From Labrenzia sp. PHM005 (GTDB lineage Bacteria > Pseudomonadota > Alphaproteobacteria > Rhizobiales > Stappiaceae), in the NCBI RefSeq assembly GCF_006517275.1, contig NZ_CP041191.1:4707001-4771000 (forward strand): DNA of 64,000 bases. Direction: 5' to 3'. The first letter of the stretch is position 1. The number at the start of each line of letters is the position of its first letter. The position numbers and the translations under genes are program-made. Below are positions 38,168 through 49,928 of the stretch, one piece after another. The notes under the pieces are model-generated. The model saw only the letters and a list, made by a program, of their open reading frames with translations. It did no database searches and was not told the origin of the DNA.

Positions 38168-38920
38168 ATGAGCGTGACCGAAAACGGAAAAGACAAGGAA
38201 AGTGGCCTTTACGAGACAGTTAAGGTCATTATCCAGGCACTTCTGATCGCTCTTGTGGTCCGGACATTCCTGTTCCAACCCTTCAACATTCCATCCGGAT
38301 CGATGAAGGATACGCTGCTGATCGGCGACTATCTGTTTGTGTCGAAATACAGCTACGGCTATTCGCGATATTCCTTCCCGTTTGGATTGGCACCTATTTC
38401 CGGCCGGATCTGGGAAGCTGAACCGCAGCGCGGCGATATTGCCGTCTTCAAACTGCCGACTGACACCTCCATCGACTACATCAAACGGGTGATTGGCCTG
38501 CCGGGCGACACCATCCAGATGATCGACGGCGTGGTTCATATCAATGGCGAAGCCGTCGCGCGCGAACAGATCGATGACTATATCGAACAATCACCTTCCG
38601 GGGCTGTCCGCCGTGTGCCCCGCTACCGGGAAACGCTTCCCAATGGGGTCAGCTACGAAACGCTCGACCTGACCAATCGCGGCCAACTGGACAACACCCG
38701 GGAATATAAGGTCCCGGAAGGCCATTATTTCATGATGGGCGACAACCGGGACAATTCCATCGACAGCCGCGTGCTGAGCCGCGTTGGTTACGTCCCGTAT
38801 GAGAATTTCATTGGCCGCGCTGAGGTCCTGTTCTTCTCCATAGGAGATGGCACACCAGCCTGGCAAATCTGGACGTGGCCTTGGACCGTGCGCTGGAGCC
38901 GGATCGGCCGCGGGCTCTAA
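38168..38920 (+). CDS. lepB: Signal peptidase I, second copy
   Basis: This 250-residue paralogue of the gene 256 bp upstream has the catalytic Ser in IPSGSMKDTLL, the Lys in DYIKRVIGLPGD and the box MMGDNRDNS, so both copies look active. Similarity runs the whole length, which suggests tandem duplication. It lies directly before rnc and era, the usual place of the single lepB in this order, so this is probably the ancestral copy. The codon usage matches the surrounding housekeeping genes better than that of copy one. Confidence 0.95.
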   Translation: MSVTENGKDKESGLYETVKVIIQALLIALVVRTFLFQPFNIPSGSMKDTLLIGDYLFVSKYSYGYSRYSFPFGLAPISGRIWEAEPQRGDIAVFKLPTDTSIDYIKRVIGLPGDTIQMIDGVVHINGEAVAREQIDDYIEQSPSGAVRRVPRYRETLPNGVSYETLDLTNRGQLDNTREYKVPEGHYFMMGDNRDNSIDSRVLSRVGYVPYENFIGRAEVLFFSIGDGTPAWQIWTWPWTVRWSRIGRGL

Positions 38921-38985
38921 GCCAGGTTTAAGTCCTCACACTTTCGGACAGGCAGCGTCCGCTGTATGCAGACGGGCCTCAAAAG

Positions 38986-39693
38986 ATGACAAAAGAAAAA
39001 AAGCAAAATCCGATCGCAGCGCTGAAGGCAGCGCTGCAACATGACTTTAACGACCTGGAGCTGCTCCGGGTTGCGTTGACGCACGCCAGCGCCTTGGATC
39101 CGGCTGATACCGTGACCGGCAGCTACCAGCGGCTGGAATTCCTGGGCGACCGGGTCTTGGGGCTTGTGGTGGCATCCATGCTGCATCACCATTTCCCCAA
39201 AGCCGATGAAGGGGAGCTCGCCCGCCGCTTCAATCATATGGTCAAACGGGAAACCTGCGCGGAAATCGCAGCGGAACTCGGTGTCGGCGATGCCATGCGC
39301 ATTGGCCAGGCCGAAGCCCAAACGGGAGGGCGCCAAAAGACCGCCCTCCTGGCGGACATTTGCGAAGCACTGATCGCCGCGATTTACCTCGATGGCGGAT
39401 TTGACGCTGCAGACAACTTCGTCCGGCGCCTTTGGGAGCCGCGTATGTTATCGTGGACCGGACCCTTGCGAGACGCCAAGACTACGCTGCAGGAATGGGC
39501 CCAGTCGAAGAGCCTGCCGACGCCGCGATATGAGGTCAGCGGACGGGAAGGCCCCGACCATGCCCCGAGTTTTACGGTCGCGGTACTGGTTCAGGGGCTG
39601 AAGAACGGTGAAGGCAAAGGCGGATCGAAACGGATCGCCGAACAGAACGCCGCCGAAGCGGTGCTGCGCCGGGAAGGCGTTTGGAAGGACTAA
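38986..39693 (+). CDS. rnc: Ribonuclease III
   Basis: RNase III cleaves double-stranded RNA in rRNA and mRNA maturation. The 235-residue protein has the catalytic signature QRLEFLGDRVLGLVV and a second acidic helix (LLADICEALIAAIYLDGG), then a C-terminal dsRNA-binding domain (TTLQEWAQSKSLPTPRYEV, then KRIAEQNAAEAVL). It is followed 6 bp later by era. Confidence 0.96.
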   Translation: MTKEKKQNPIAALKAALQHDFNDLELLRVALTHASALDPADTVTGSYQRLEFLGDRVLGLVVASMLHHHFPKADEGELARRFNHMVKRETCAEIAAELGVGDAMRIGQAEAQTGGRQKTALLADICEALIAAIYLDGGFDAADNFVRRLWEPRMLSWTGPLRDAKTTLQEWAQSKSLPTPRYEVSGREGPDHAPSFTVAVLVQGLKNGEGKGGSKRIAEQNAAEAVLRREGVWKD

Positions 39694-39699
39694 GAAACT

Positions 39700-40716
39700 T
39701 TGAGCGACGACACCTCGAACGAACCGGACGACTTTGACGTAGATTGCGAGGACGGCACCGAGTTCGTGCCGCTGCAAGGCCGGTTTGACATTCCCCTACC
39801 CGATCCGCTCGGCGCCATGCCGTCCGACACCAAGGCCGGTTTTGTCGCGTTGATCGGTGCGCCCAATGCCGGCAAATCGACGCTGATCAACCAGCTGGTC
39901 GGCACCAAGGTCTCCATTGTCACTCACAAGGTGCAAACCACCCGCGCCATCGTACGCGGTGTGGCCATGAACGGCACGGCCCAGATTGTCTTCATCGACA
40001 CCCCTGGGATATTCAAGCCCAAACGGCGGCTCGACCGGGCGATGGTCGATACGGCCTGGGGCGGTGCGCGCGATGCCGATGTCATCGCCCTTTTGATCGA
40101 TGCCCGCAAAGGCATCGATGAGGAGGTGGAATCCATCCTCAAACGCCTCAAAGGGCAATCGGCACCAAAAGTCCTGATCCTGAACAAGACCGATGTGGCC
40201 AACCGCGAAAAACTCTTAAAAATTGCGCAAGCGGCCAACGAACACATTGAGTTTGAAGAAACATTCATGATCTCCGCACTGACCGGTGACGGCACGCAGG
40301 CGATCCTGGACTATTTCTCAACCAAAATCCCGGAAGGCCCCTGGCTTTATCCGGAAGACCAGCCGTCTGATCTGCCTTTGCGTATTCTGGCCGCTGAAAT
40401 CACACGGGAAAAACTGTTCGAGCGCCTGCACCAGGAACTGCCTTATATCTCCACGGTCGAAACCGAACGCTGGGAAACCAAGAAAGACGGCTCGGCCAGG
40501 ATCGAACAGACGATCTATGTGGAGCGGGACAGCCAGAAGAGCATCGTGCTAGGCAAGAAGGGCCAGACGATCAAACAGATATCTCAGGCATCGCGCAGCG
40601 AGATTTCCGAAATCATCGAAGCCCCCGTGCACTTGTTCCTGTTCGTCAAGGTCCGTGAGAATTGGGCCAATGACCCGGAACGCTACCGGGAAATGGGCCT
40701 GGAATTTCCAAAATAA
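39700..40716 (+). CDS. era: GTPase Era
   Basis: Era is a ribosome-associated GTPase needed for 30S assembly. The 338-residue protein has G1 GAPNAGKST, a switch I Thr in KVQTTRA, G3 DTPG, G4 NKTD, and the C-terminal KH domain (IVLGKKGQTIKQISQASR). The start is TTG 39700, 6 bp after rnc, with an acidic N-terminal extension of about 45 residues. A shorter start at ATG 39817 would give the classical length, so the start is open. Confidence 0.95.
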   Translation: MSDDTSNEPDDFDVDCEDGTEFVPLQGRFDIPLPDPLGAMPSDTKAGFVALIGAPNAGKSTLINQLVGTKVSIVTHKVQTTRAIVRGVAMNGTAQIVFIDTPGIFKPKRRLDRAMVDTAWGGARDADVIALLIDARKGIDEEVESILKRLKGQSAPKVLILNKTDVANREKLLKIAQAANEHIEFEETFMISALTGDGTQAILDYFSTKIPEGPWLYPEDQPSDLPLRILAAEITREKLFERLHQELPYISTVETERWETKKDGSARIEQTIYVERDSQKSIVLGKKGQTIKQISQASRSEISEIIEAPVHLFLFVKVRENWANDPERYREMGLEFPK

Positions 40717-40775
40717 TTTGCCGATCGATCCGAATCCGGCACATTCTGGCGCCGACCTTAGCGAAGGATCCACCG

Positions 40776-41531
40776 GTGGAATGGAGCGGACATGGGGTGG
40801 TTTTAACCACCCGCAAACACGGCGAAAACGATGTTATTTTGGAAGTGATGACCGCCGAGCGTGGCCGTCACCTCGGCCTTGTGCGCGGCGGCCGTTCAAA
40901 ACGGCACCGGCCTGCGCTGCAGCCTGGCAATGAACTTGACTTGACCTGGAAAGCGCGGCTTTCCGACCATCTCGGCCAATTCCAGATCGAACCCGTGACA
41001 GCGCGTGCGGCTGATCTGATGGCTAGCAGCATTGGTCTTGCCGCCGTTCAGCATCTAGCCTCTCTCGTCCGTCTTCTTCCGGAACGTCATCCCTACCCGC
41101 GGATCTATTCAGCGCTCAACGTGGTCCTCGATCATCTAGACGCAGCAGATGCCGCCGCAGCGCTCGTCATCCGGTTTGAGCTGGAACTCCTGCAAGAGCT
41201 CGGCGCTGGACTCGACCTGGCCTCTTGTGCCGCCACAGGCACAGAAGAAGATCTGATCTATGTTTCGCCTCGATCTGCGCGGGCCGTCAGCCGGGATGCA
41301 GGCTTGCCGTACCACGACAAACTGTTGCCCCTGCCCGCTTTCTTGCTGGACGGCCAGCGTCAAAAGGGCAGTGAACTCACCTGGACTGACATCACGCAAG
41401 GCTTTCAGCTCACAGGCTTTTTTCTCGACCGCCAGCTCAGTGAGCGCAACATCACTGACAACGGCACGCGCACGCTTCTTACCAACGCGCTGGAAAAACG
41501 CTACAGATCTGAATTCCCTTGGAATTTCTGA
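40776..41531 (+). CDS. recO: DNA repair protein RecO
   Basis: RecO helps load RecA on SSB-coated DNA. The 251-residue protein has the N-terminal OB fold (MEWSGHGVVLTTRKHGENDVILEV, of which only the first part is family-typical) and the helical C-terminal part with RFELELLQELGAGLDL. The zinc Cys motif of some RecO proteins is only partly represented (SCAATG). It ends the rpoZ-recO housekeeping string. Confidence 0.94.
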   Translation: MEWSGHGVVLTTRKHGENDVILEVMTAERGRHLGLVRGGRSKRHRPALQPGNELDLTWKARLSDHLGQFQIEPVTARAADLMASSIGLAAVQHLASLVRLLPERHPYPRIYSALNVVLDHLDAADAAAALVIRFELELLQELGAGLDLASCAATGTEEDLIYVSPRSARAVSRDAGLPYHDKLLPLPAFLLDGQRQKGSELTWTDITQGFQLTGFFLDRQLSERNITDNGTRTLLTNALEKRYRSEFPWNF

Positions 41532-41544
41532 CGCTTAGTCTAGA

Positions 41545-43575
41545 TCAGCTGGCTCTTGGAAGCCCGTCGATTGAAGATTCAGCCCGATCCGCAAGTCCTG
41601 TTGCAAGCAGTTGAGCCAGTTCTGGGCCGTTGCACGGTTTTGAGAAGAGATAACCTTGGACGAATGATGCACCAAGTTCCTTTAAAACCCGCAGTTCATT
41701 TTCAGTCTCAACGCCCTCGACCACGCAGGAGATCCCCATGTCCCGGCTGAGTACCAGCAGCGATTTCACAATGCCGTAGCCAGTGCTTCCCGGGCAAAGA
41801 CCCGAGACAAAACTGCGGTCGATCTTAATGCAGTCAAGTGGCAAACTGTGCACATGGGACAGGCTGGAATACCCAGTTCCAAAATCATCCAGCGAGATCC
41901 GGACACCTGCTTCCTTCAAGGTGTCGAGCGCACGGCGTGTCTCCTTGAAGTCCCACAGAACTGAGGTTTCGGTTACTTCACAGCTCAACCGCTGTGGGTC
42001 AATTCCCGATCGTTTGAGTATCCGTAGGAATTCAACGATGAACCCTCTCGAAGACAGATTGGATGCCGACAGGTTGAACGACAATCGCAGGCTTTCCGGC
42101 CATGTCTTGGCTTGAGACAGGGCTTTTTCGAACAGATCCAAACTGATATGATTGATCACACCGGATCTTTCGGCGAGCGGGATGAAATCGATAGGCGAGA
42201 CATGGCCAAGTTGCGGATGATGCCAACGGGCAAGGCACTCGACACCCAGGATCAAATTGCTTCGGATATCGACGATCGGTTGAAAGGCTAGGTGGAGACC
42301 AATCCTGGCTTCCTCATCGAGCAACGCTGACAGGATCTCAGTGTCCCGGGACCGCCGGGCATCAAGGCAAGCATCATAAGAAACAGAGGTTCCCTTGCGG
42401 TTTTCCCGGGCGGTGGATAGGGCAAAATCGGCTCGTTCAAACAATTCCGTTGCGCTTGTAACAGCACCATTGGAGTGAGCTATCCCGGCGGAATAGTTGG
42501 GACGGAACCGCCCCTGTTTGGTTTCAACCGGCATCTCAATCAACCGCTCAAATGCCGCTTTCACCCTTTGATATTTTTCTGGATCGCAGGTGCCGAAGAA
42601 GCCGAACTCGTCGCCACCGACACGGCCAACAAACACTCCCTCGATTTCCAGGCCGGCCAACCGGTGGGCAACCTCCTTTAACACCTGATCTCCTGCATCC
42701 AGCCCGTAAATCTCAGTGATCGATTTCAGCCCGCCGATGTCGAAGATGCACAGGCCGAAACGCTCTCCTGTTTTATTTGCAGCCCGAAGCGCCCGTTCAA
42801 GCTCTTGCCGGAAAAAGCGCTTGTTTGCGACACCAGTCAGATGATCTGTGGTGGCGAGCTGATAATTCAACGCATTGAGCTTCTCGGTTTCCCGATGTTT
42901 TTGCTCCAGATAATGGCTTTGCTCCTTGAAGCGCGTGCCGGTCTTGATGAGCGAAATGAAGTCCCGATAGGTGTTCATTTCTATGAGCGCCACTAAGAAC
43001 GTAACCGACACCCCAAAGAGCGCCATCAACTGATAAGCCGGGTCTCCGTACCAACTGAAGAAAAGTGTGTAGATGCCCGTGCTGGAGACTGCATTGGTGA
43101 CCGCGATTGAGCGCAAATGCGTCAGGCTGAACAAGGCGCTCAAGTTACCAACGAGGATCGTCAGAAAAATCTGAACCTGCGAAAACGCAGTACCATAAGA
43201 AAACAGGACAAGAGCCCAGATTGTAAAAATCGAGGGAGCCAGGGCTGCGATGATCTGGGTCCGCTTCCGCCAAACAATCAATGCCTCCAAAGTTCTAGGA
43301 GGCGACTCTGGTTTGAACCGAAGACGGCGAATGCGGCAATAGGACCAGGCGGTTGTGCAAATCGGATAGATCAGAACCAGCCAAAGCGGCGCGTAACTTA
43401 TCTGCGTGACCGCTATGGTCCAGGCGCAAATGAAACGGATTATGTAGAGATATGGGGCCTGGCGCCGCGTCGATTCATACTGCGCCTTTGCAACTTCAAT
43501 GTCCTGGCTATCATCCAGCAACCAAATGGACAGTGCGGACTTTAATCCAGAAAAAGGACCATAAACTCTGTTCAT
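41545..43575 (-). CDS. Membrane GGDEF-EAL protein
   Basis: The 676-residue protein has about five hydrophobic N-terminal segments (to about 210), then a GGDEF domain with intact GRVGGDEFGFF and a C-terminal EAL domain. In the EAL domain the signature is ECLARW in place of EAL; the catalytic acidic residues of SLDDFGTGYSSLSH and GVETENEL are present, so phosphodiesterase activity is likely. It therefore may both make and degrade c-di-GMP. It sits between recO and parC on the opposite strand. I use ATG 43575; TTG 43593 is also possible. Confidence 0.9.
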   Translation of the reverse strand: MNRVYGPFSGLKSALSIWLLDDSQDIEVAKAQYESTRRQAPYLYIIRFICAWTIAVTQISYAPLWLVLIYPICTTAWSYCRIRRLRFKPESPPRTLEALIVWRKRTQIIAALAPSIFTIWALVLFSYGTAFSQVQIFLTILVGNLSALFSLTHLRSIAVTNAVSSTGIYTLFFSWYGDPAYQLMALFGVSVTFLVALIEMNTYRDFISLIKTGTRFKEQSHYLEQKHRETEKLNALNYQLATTDHLTGVANKRFFRQELERALRAANKTGERFGLCIFDIGGLKSITEIYGLDAGDQVLKEVAHRLAGLEIEGVFVGRVGGDEFGFFGTCDPEKYQRVKAAFERLIEMPVETKQGRFRPNYSAGIAHSNGAVTSATELFERADFALSTARENRKGTSVSYDACLDARRSRDTEILSALLDEEARIGLHLAFQPIVDIRSNLILGVECLARWHHPQLGHVSPIDFIPLAERSGVINHISLDLFEKALSQAKTWPESLRLSFNLSASNLSSRGFIVEFLRILKRSGIDPQRLSCEVTETSVLWDFKETRRALDTLKEAGVRISLDDFGTGYSSLSHVHSLPLDCIKIDRSFVSGLCPGSTGYGIVKSLLVLSRDMGISCVVEGVETENELRVLKELGASFVQGYLFSKPCNGPELAQLLATGLADRAESSIDGLPRAS

Positions 43576-43886
43576 ATCGGTAATGGTCGACAATCCTGCT
43601 CGTTATACTTCGGGCAACTTCTCAAACACCCTCGATCCAAGGTGTTAAAAACACCATAATGCGTTTTTATTGTTATTTTTACGGTAAAAAAACAACTAAT
43701 AGTCGCATCCAAAACCAAAACACCAACACGGACAACGACGATCACCATATGCGTTCGCACATCCTCCCAACACGCAGCGACTGTTGCCTGTGCATGATGC
43801 TGAAATCCGTTGAAAATCTGCCGTTTTTGCGCGGATAAGCGTCCCGGTTGATTGAACTCATTCGCCGAACCCGGTAGCAAGCAAGT
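43576..43886. other. Divergent intergenic region before parC
   Basis: The 311 bp between the GGDEF-EAL start and parC should hold both promoters. A small AT-rich hairpin (GGTGTT 43641-43646 with AACACC 43650-43655) sits in the left third. I see no gene. Confidence 0.45.
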
Positions 43887-46135
<2,249 letters not shown>

Positions 46136-46139
<4 letters not shown>

Positions 46140-47035
46140 GTTTGCCTGGCGGCATTCAGGTGCCGCCATTTGCCGGGCGACATTCCGTAAGCGCGTTTGA
46201 AATGCCGGCTCATGTGGCTTTGATCGGCAAAACCGGTTGTCACAGCAGCACTCGCGAGGCTTTCGCCACCGGCCAGCTCCTGTTTCACCTGCTCCAGGCG
46301 CCGCATCACCAGATATCGGTGCGGGCTTGTTCCAAAGGCCTTGCGGAACTGTCGGGCAAGCGCAAAACGATCCAGGTTCGCGATTTCCTCCAAGTTCCCG
46401 GAGACCACCGGATCAGACGCATTTTCCTTCAAGAACTCCGCGCATTTTTTCAAGGCGGGCCAGTCAAGCGAGCGTTTGGAAACACTCTTGTCGTCCGAAA
46501 AGCGTTTCAAGCAGGCGGATAGATCGGATAAGAGGCTGCTCACTTTGAGATCGCCCATTTCCTGATCAATGTCGTCCAAAGCTTCGACCAAGCTGCGCTG
46601 AAAGGCGGGGTCAGAGAGCACGGGTGTTGGAACATGCGGCAGGGCCGATCCACCCAGCGCCTCTGCAATGTGCTCCGGCGGAATATAGAGCATCCGGTAC
46701 CTGAGGCCGGTGTCCGTCCCCGCACCACCATCATGCAGTTCATCTGGATGAATGACGATGACTTGGCCGGGTTCAGAGGCCCGTTCTTCACCCCGGTATT
46801 TGAATCGCTGAATACCGCTGACGGTCAATCCGATCGCATAGGTGTCATGGCGGTGAAAGGAAAACCCGTTGCCGTGAAACTTGGCTTCGATCCGTTCGAT
46901 ACCCGCCTCAGGCTGGGCTGTGCGGATCTCATCTCGGTCAATATTGCACAAACGTTCAAGATCCTGACCGAGTTCATTTTCTAGACTCCCCGTCAGATCC
47001 TGCTTCTGAAATCCCCGTGTGGAGTTTCCATTCAT
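46136..47035 (-). CDS. AraC family transcriptional regulator
   Basis: The protein (299 residues from ATG 47035) has an AraC-type cupin sensor ([20 protein letters not shown], then [11 protein letters not shown]) and two C-terminal helix-turn-helices ([20 protein letters not shown] and [20 protein letters not shown]). It is divergent from the DUF2000 gene, whose ATG overlaps the chosen AraC ATG by 2 bp. The true start may be further in, as the cupin begins only at about residue 45. The divergent layout suggests it controls the DUF2000-alcohol dehydrogenase-thioesterase genes. Confidence 0.85.
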
Positions 47036-47441
47036 GTTTGATACCAAATTCGTCGTTGTCGTTCGCGAAGACCTTGCCGCCTGGCAAAAGCTGAATGTGA
47101 CGGCGTTTCTATCCACCGGCGTCACAGCAAGCAAACCAGAGCTGATCGGCGAAACCTATCAAGACGCCGCCGGCAATGTCTACAATCCGATGAGTGTGCA
47201 ACCGATTATCGTTCTGACCGCCAATGCAGATACGATAAAAAAGATCCATCACCGCACGTTGGACCGCAATGTACCGTCCAGCCTCTATATCGAAGAAATG
47301 TTTTCCACCGGCCATGACAGCGCCAACCGCAATGTTTTTGCCAAACATTCTCCAGATGACGCCAAGGTTGTCGGCCTTGCCTTTCACACAGATAAAAAGA
47401 TCGCCGACAAAATCTCCAAAGGCGCCAAGATGCATGGGTAG
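47034..47441 (+). CDS. DUF2000 family protein
   Basis: The 135-residue protein matches DUF2000 (FDTKFVVVVREDLAAWQKLN, then MSVQPIIVLTA). The family has a peptidyl-tRNA hydrolase II-like fold and unknown function; it is often located beside AraC-type regulators. ATG 47034 has GGAG about 9 nt upstream. It may be co-regulated with the downstream dehydrogenase, which follows after about 100 bp. Confidence 0.82.
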   Translation: MFDTKFVVVVREDLAAWQKLNVTAFLSTGVTASKPELIGETYQDAAGNVYNPMSVQPIIVLTANADTIKKIHHRTLDRNVPSSLYIEEMFSTGHDSANRNVFAKHSPDDAKVVGLAFHTDKKIADKISKGAKMHG

Positions 47442-47547
47442 GTGCTAATGCCCCCACGTCATATCGATTTGCAGAGGGTTTTCTGACCAATTGCCACTCG
47501 ACGAATGGTATTGAGGTATGCACACTTGGCAAAAATCGGGAGGGCAT

Positions 47548-48711
47548 ATGATCGGGGCATTCACATTCAACACCAGCCAGCGGATTGTTTTTGAAAATGG
47601 TGCGGCGGCCAAGCTCGCAGACCACGCAGCGGAATTTCTGGGCAATCGGCCGTTTTTGGTTACAGATCCGGGTATTGTTTCCCTCGGTCTTCACTCTGGA
47701 TGTGAAACCAGCCTGGTCGATAAAGGCCATACCCTCGGCTGCTACTCAGATGTTGTGGCTGATCCACCGCAAAAACTGATTGATGACGCTGTTTCGGCTG
47801 CTGGAGAGCATGGCGCGACGTCCATTATCGGATTTGGCGGCGGCTCCTCTCTGGATGTGGCCAAACTGGTTGCTCTGCTCTTGGGCAGCGGTGAAGATCT
47901 GGATGACGCCTGGGGCATCGGCAACGCAAAAGGCCCTCGCCTGCCTTTAATCCTTATTCCAACCACCGCCGGCACCGGATCGGAAGTCACGCCCATCTCG
48001 ATTATTACGGTCGGCGAAGATGAAAAACGTGGTGTTGTCTCCCCGCTCCTCTTGCCGGATCTTGCTGTTCTCGATCCCTTGTTGACGCTTGGCTTGCCCG
48101 CCCATGTCACAGCCGCAACCGGTGTCGATGCCATGGTGCATGCCATTGAGGCCTATGCGTCCAAATCGGCCAACAACAATCCGGTCTCCCGGACGCTGGC
48201 AGTCGAAGCTCTGAAGCTTCTCGGCGCGAACATCGAACAGGCGGTCTTTGAGCCTGCGGACGAACAGGCTCGGGGCGGCATGCTGCTCGGCTCCATGCTC
48301 GCCGGCATGGCCTTTGCCAATTCACCAGTTGCCGCCGTTCACGCCCTCGCCTACCCGATTGGCGGTACGTTTCATGTGCCGCACGGCCTTTCAAATGCTC
48401 TGGTCTTGCCGCATGTTCTTGAGTTCAATAACGCTGTCGCAGCAAAGACTTACGCGGAACTCGCTCCGGTTCTGTTTCCTGATCTGATCGATGTTTCGGA
48501 TGTTGAAAACCGCGCTGATGCATTCGCCAAACGGCTCGGCGGATTGACACAAAAACTTGGTCTTCAAACCAAATTAAGCGAAGTGGGAATTTCGGCCGAA
48601 GATCTTCCCAAAATGGCGGCGGATGCCATGAAACAAACCCGCCTTCTGGTGAACAACCCCCGGGATCTCACCGAGACCGATGCCTTCAATATCTACAAGG
48701 CGGCTCTATGA
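47548..48711 (+). CDS. Iron-containing alcohol dehydrogenase
   Basis: The 387-residue protein has the family III (Fe-ADH) pattern: GFGGGSSLDVAKLVALL (NAD-binding), IPTTAGTGSEVTPISII and the metal-binding Asp/His set in ATGVDAMVHAIEAY and AVHALAYPIGGTFHVPHG. The substrate alcohol is not evident; butanol, lactaldehyde and hydroxyacid-oxoacid types all share this pattern. ATG 47548 follows GGGAGG. The next gene overlaps by 4 nt (ATGA). Confidence 0.92.
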   Translation: MIGAFTFNTSQRIVFENGAAAKLADHAAEFLGNRPFLVTDPGIVSLGLHSGCETSLVDKGHTLGCYSDVVADPPQKLIDDAVSAAGEHGATSIIGFGGGSSLDVAKLVALLLGSGEDLDDAWGIGNAKGPRLPLILIPTTAGTGSEVTPISIITVGEDEKRGVVSPLLLPDLAVLDPLLTLGLPAHVTAATGVDAMVHAIEAYASKSANNNPVSRTLAVEALKLLGANIEQAVFEPADEQARGGMLLGSMLAGMAFANSPVAAVHALAYPIGGTFHVPHGLSNALVLPHVLEFNNAVAAKTYAELAPVLFPDLIDVSDVENRADAFAKRLGGLTQKLGLQTKLSEVGISAEDLPKMAADAMKQTRLLVNNPRDLTETDAFNIYKAAL

Positions 48712-49160
48712 CGGCACAAGCCCCTCAGCAAGCCTCCCGCCCGGAGCCGCTCGACCGGTCAGAATTCAAGACATTCCTGGATATCCCCACCCGGTGGATG
48801 GATGTGGATATCTATGGACATGTGAATAACGTTCAATACCTGAGTTACTTCGATACGGCGGTGAACAGCTGGTACATAGAGAACGGCCTGCTCGACCCGG
48901 CGCGCAGCGAGACCGTCTTTCTGGTTGCCGAAACAAGCTGCAACTATTTTGCCGAACTGTTGTTTCCGAGCGTCGTGTCGGCCGGGCTCAAAATCGAAAA
49001 ACTCGGCCAAAGCTCAGTGATTTTCAGGGTAGGTTTGTTTTCCGGCAAAGACCAATCGACGGCCGCCCATGGCCGGTTCGTACACATCCATGTGGATCGG
49101 CACACCCGGCGCCCTATGCCGATTTCCGGCAGCACCCGGGCGATACTGAGCACGCTTTAG
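48708..49160 (+). CDS. Acyl-CoA thioesterase, 4HBT hotdog family
   Basis: The 150-residue protein has a YbgC-type hotdog pattern: IPTRWMDVDIYGHVNNVQYLS with catalytic-type Asp and His, then YFDTAVNSWY. It should hydrolyse short acyl-CoA or acyl-ACP thioesters. It overlaps the Fe-ADH gene by 4 nt, which implies coupled translation and a shared pathway. Confidence 0.88.
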   Translation: MTAQAPQQASRPEPLDRSEFKTFLDIPTRWMDVDIYGHVNNVQYLSYFDTAVNSWYIENGLLDPARSETVFLVAETSCNYFAELLFPSVVSAGLKIEKLGQSSVIFRVGLFSGKDQSTAAHGRFVHIHVDRHTRRPMPISGSTRAILSTL

Positions 49161-49182
49161 CAGCGTATGACCCAACCCCAGT

Positions 49183-49223
49183 CTCCGGAGCTGAAAATCC
49201 TACAAATATTTTAAGCTCCGGAG
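49183..49223. terminator. Inverted repeat between convergent genes, probable terminator
   Basis: Perfect 10-bp arms (49183-49192 and 49214-49223), each containing the palindrome CTCCGGAG, flank a 21-nt AT-rich loop. It lies between the thioesterase end and the binding-protein end. Confidence 0.6.
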
Positions 49224-49232
49224 GAACATAAG

Positions 49233-49928
49233 CTATTCCATGTTGGCCAAGTGGGCATTGAACTCACGAACAAAAACTTCCGTCTCAGAAGTTGGTTTGC
49301 ACAGTACACTGTCATCATGAACGGCGACTGGATTTGCCTTGTCATGCGGAAATGGTTCTTTTCCCATCTCCTCAAAGGTCGTGTAAGCGTCCAGTACATA
49401 AGCAATAAAAGCATCCAGACGACCGACCTCGAGCTTTTTAATGCTCTGATTGATTGTAGACGCCAAATCAAACTTTATTCCAGCACTCTCGACCGCATTG
49501 CCATAGGTCATCCCATGCCGCGCTCCAACCTTTTTGCCAGCAAGATCAGAAAGCGAGTTGACCGGTGCCGACCCTGGAGCCGTCCATATGTAAACTTTTG
49601 CCTCGGTCATTGCAGTTGTCACTAGATAGTCCGCAGGATAGTCATAAAAGTCGGTGTTCTTATTTGCAGGCGACAGGCAGCAGTTCTCGCAGCGTTCGAA
49701 TTCAATTGCGGCTCTGTTGGGAGGAAGAACCTTCAAAGCCACGGGAAAACTCGAGGTCATGGAGGTGAGGACCTCGTCATAGAACCCCTTTCCGTCTCCC
49801 TGGTGCAACCCTTCAATTTCGGTTGCAATGATTGTAATCCCGGCAGCTTTGACAGGCAAAGAAAACACATTTACTGACAGCAAACCGACTGCCACAGCTG
49901 TCAGAAGTTTCGATTTGTTAGTGTACAT
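49233..49928 (-). CDS. Periplasmic solute-binding protein (SBP_bac_3-like)
   Basis: The 231-residue protein has a Sec signal peptide (about 1-28, ending KAA). The fold-type elements that follow suggest a type 2 periplasmic binding protein (LSDLAGKKVGARHGMTYGNAVESAG, then KKLEVGRLDAFIAYVLDA). No permease or ATPase gene is adjacent, so it is a stand-alone receptor or belongs to a system elsewhere. C80, C83 and C84 (ERCENCC) are an unusual Cys cluster. The ligand is unknown. Confidence 0.75.
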   Translation of the reverse strand: MYTNKSKLLTAVAVGLLSVNVFSLPVKAAGITIIATEIEGLHQGDGKGFYDEVLTSMTSSFPVALKVLPPNRAAIEFERCENCCLSPANKNTDFYDYPADYLVTTAMTEAKVYIWTAPGSAPVNSLSDLAGKKVGARHGMTYGNAVESAGIKFDLASTINQSIKKLEVGRLDAFIAYVLDAYTTFEEMGKEPFPHDKANPVAVHDDSVLCKPTSETEVFVREFNAHLANME

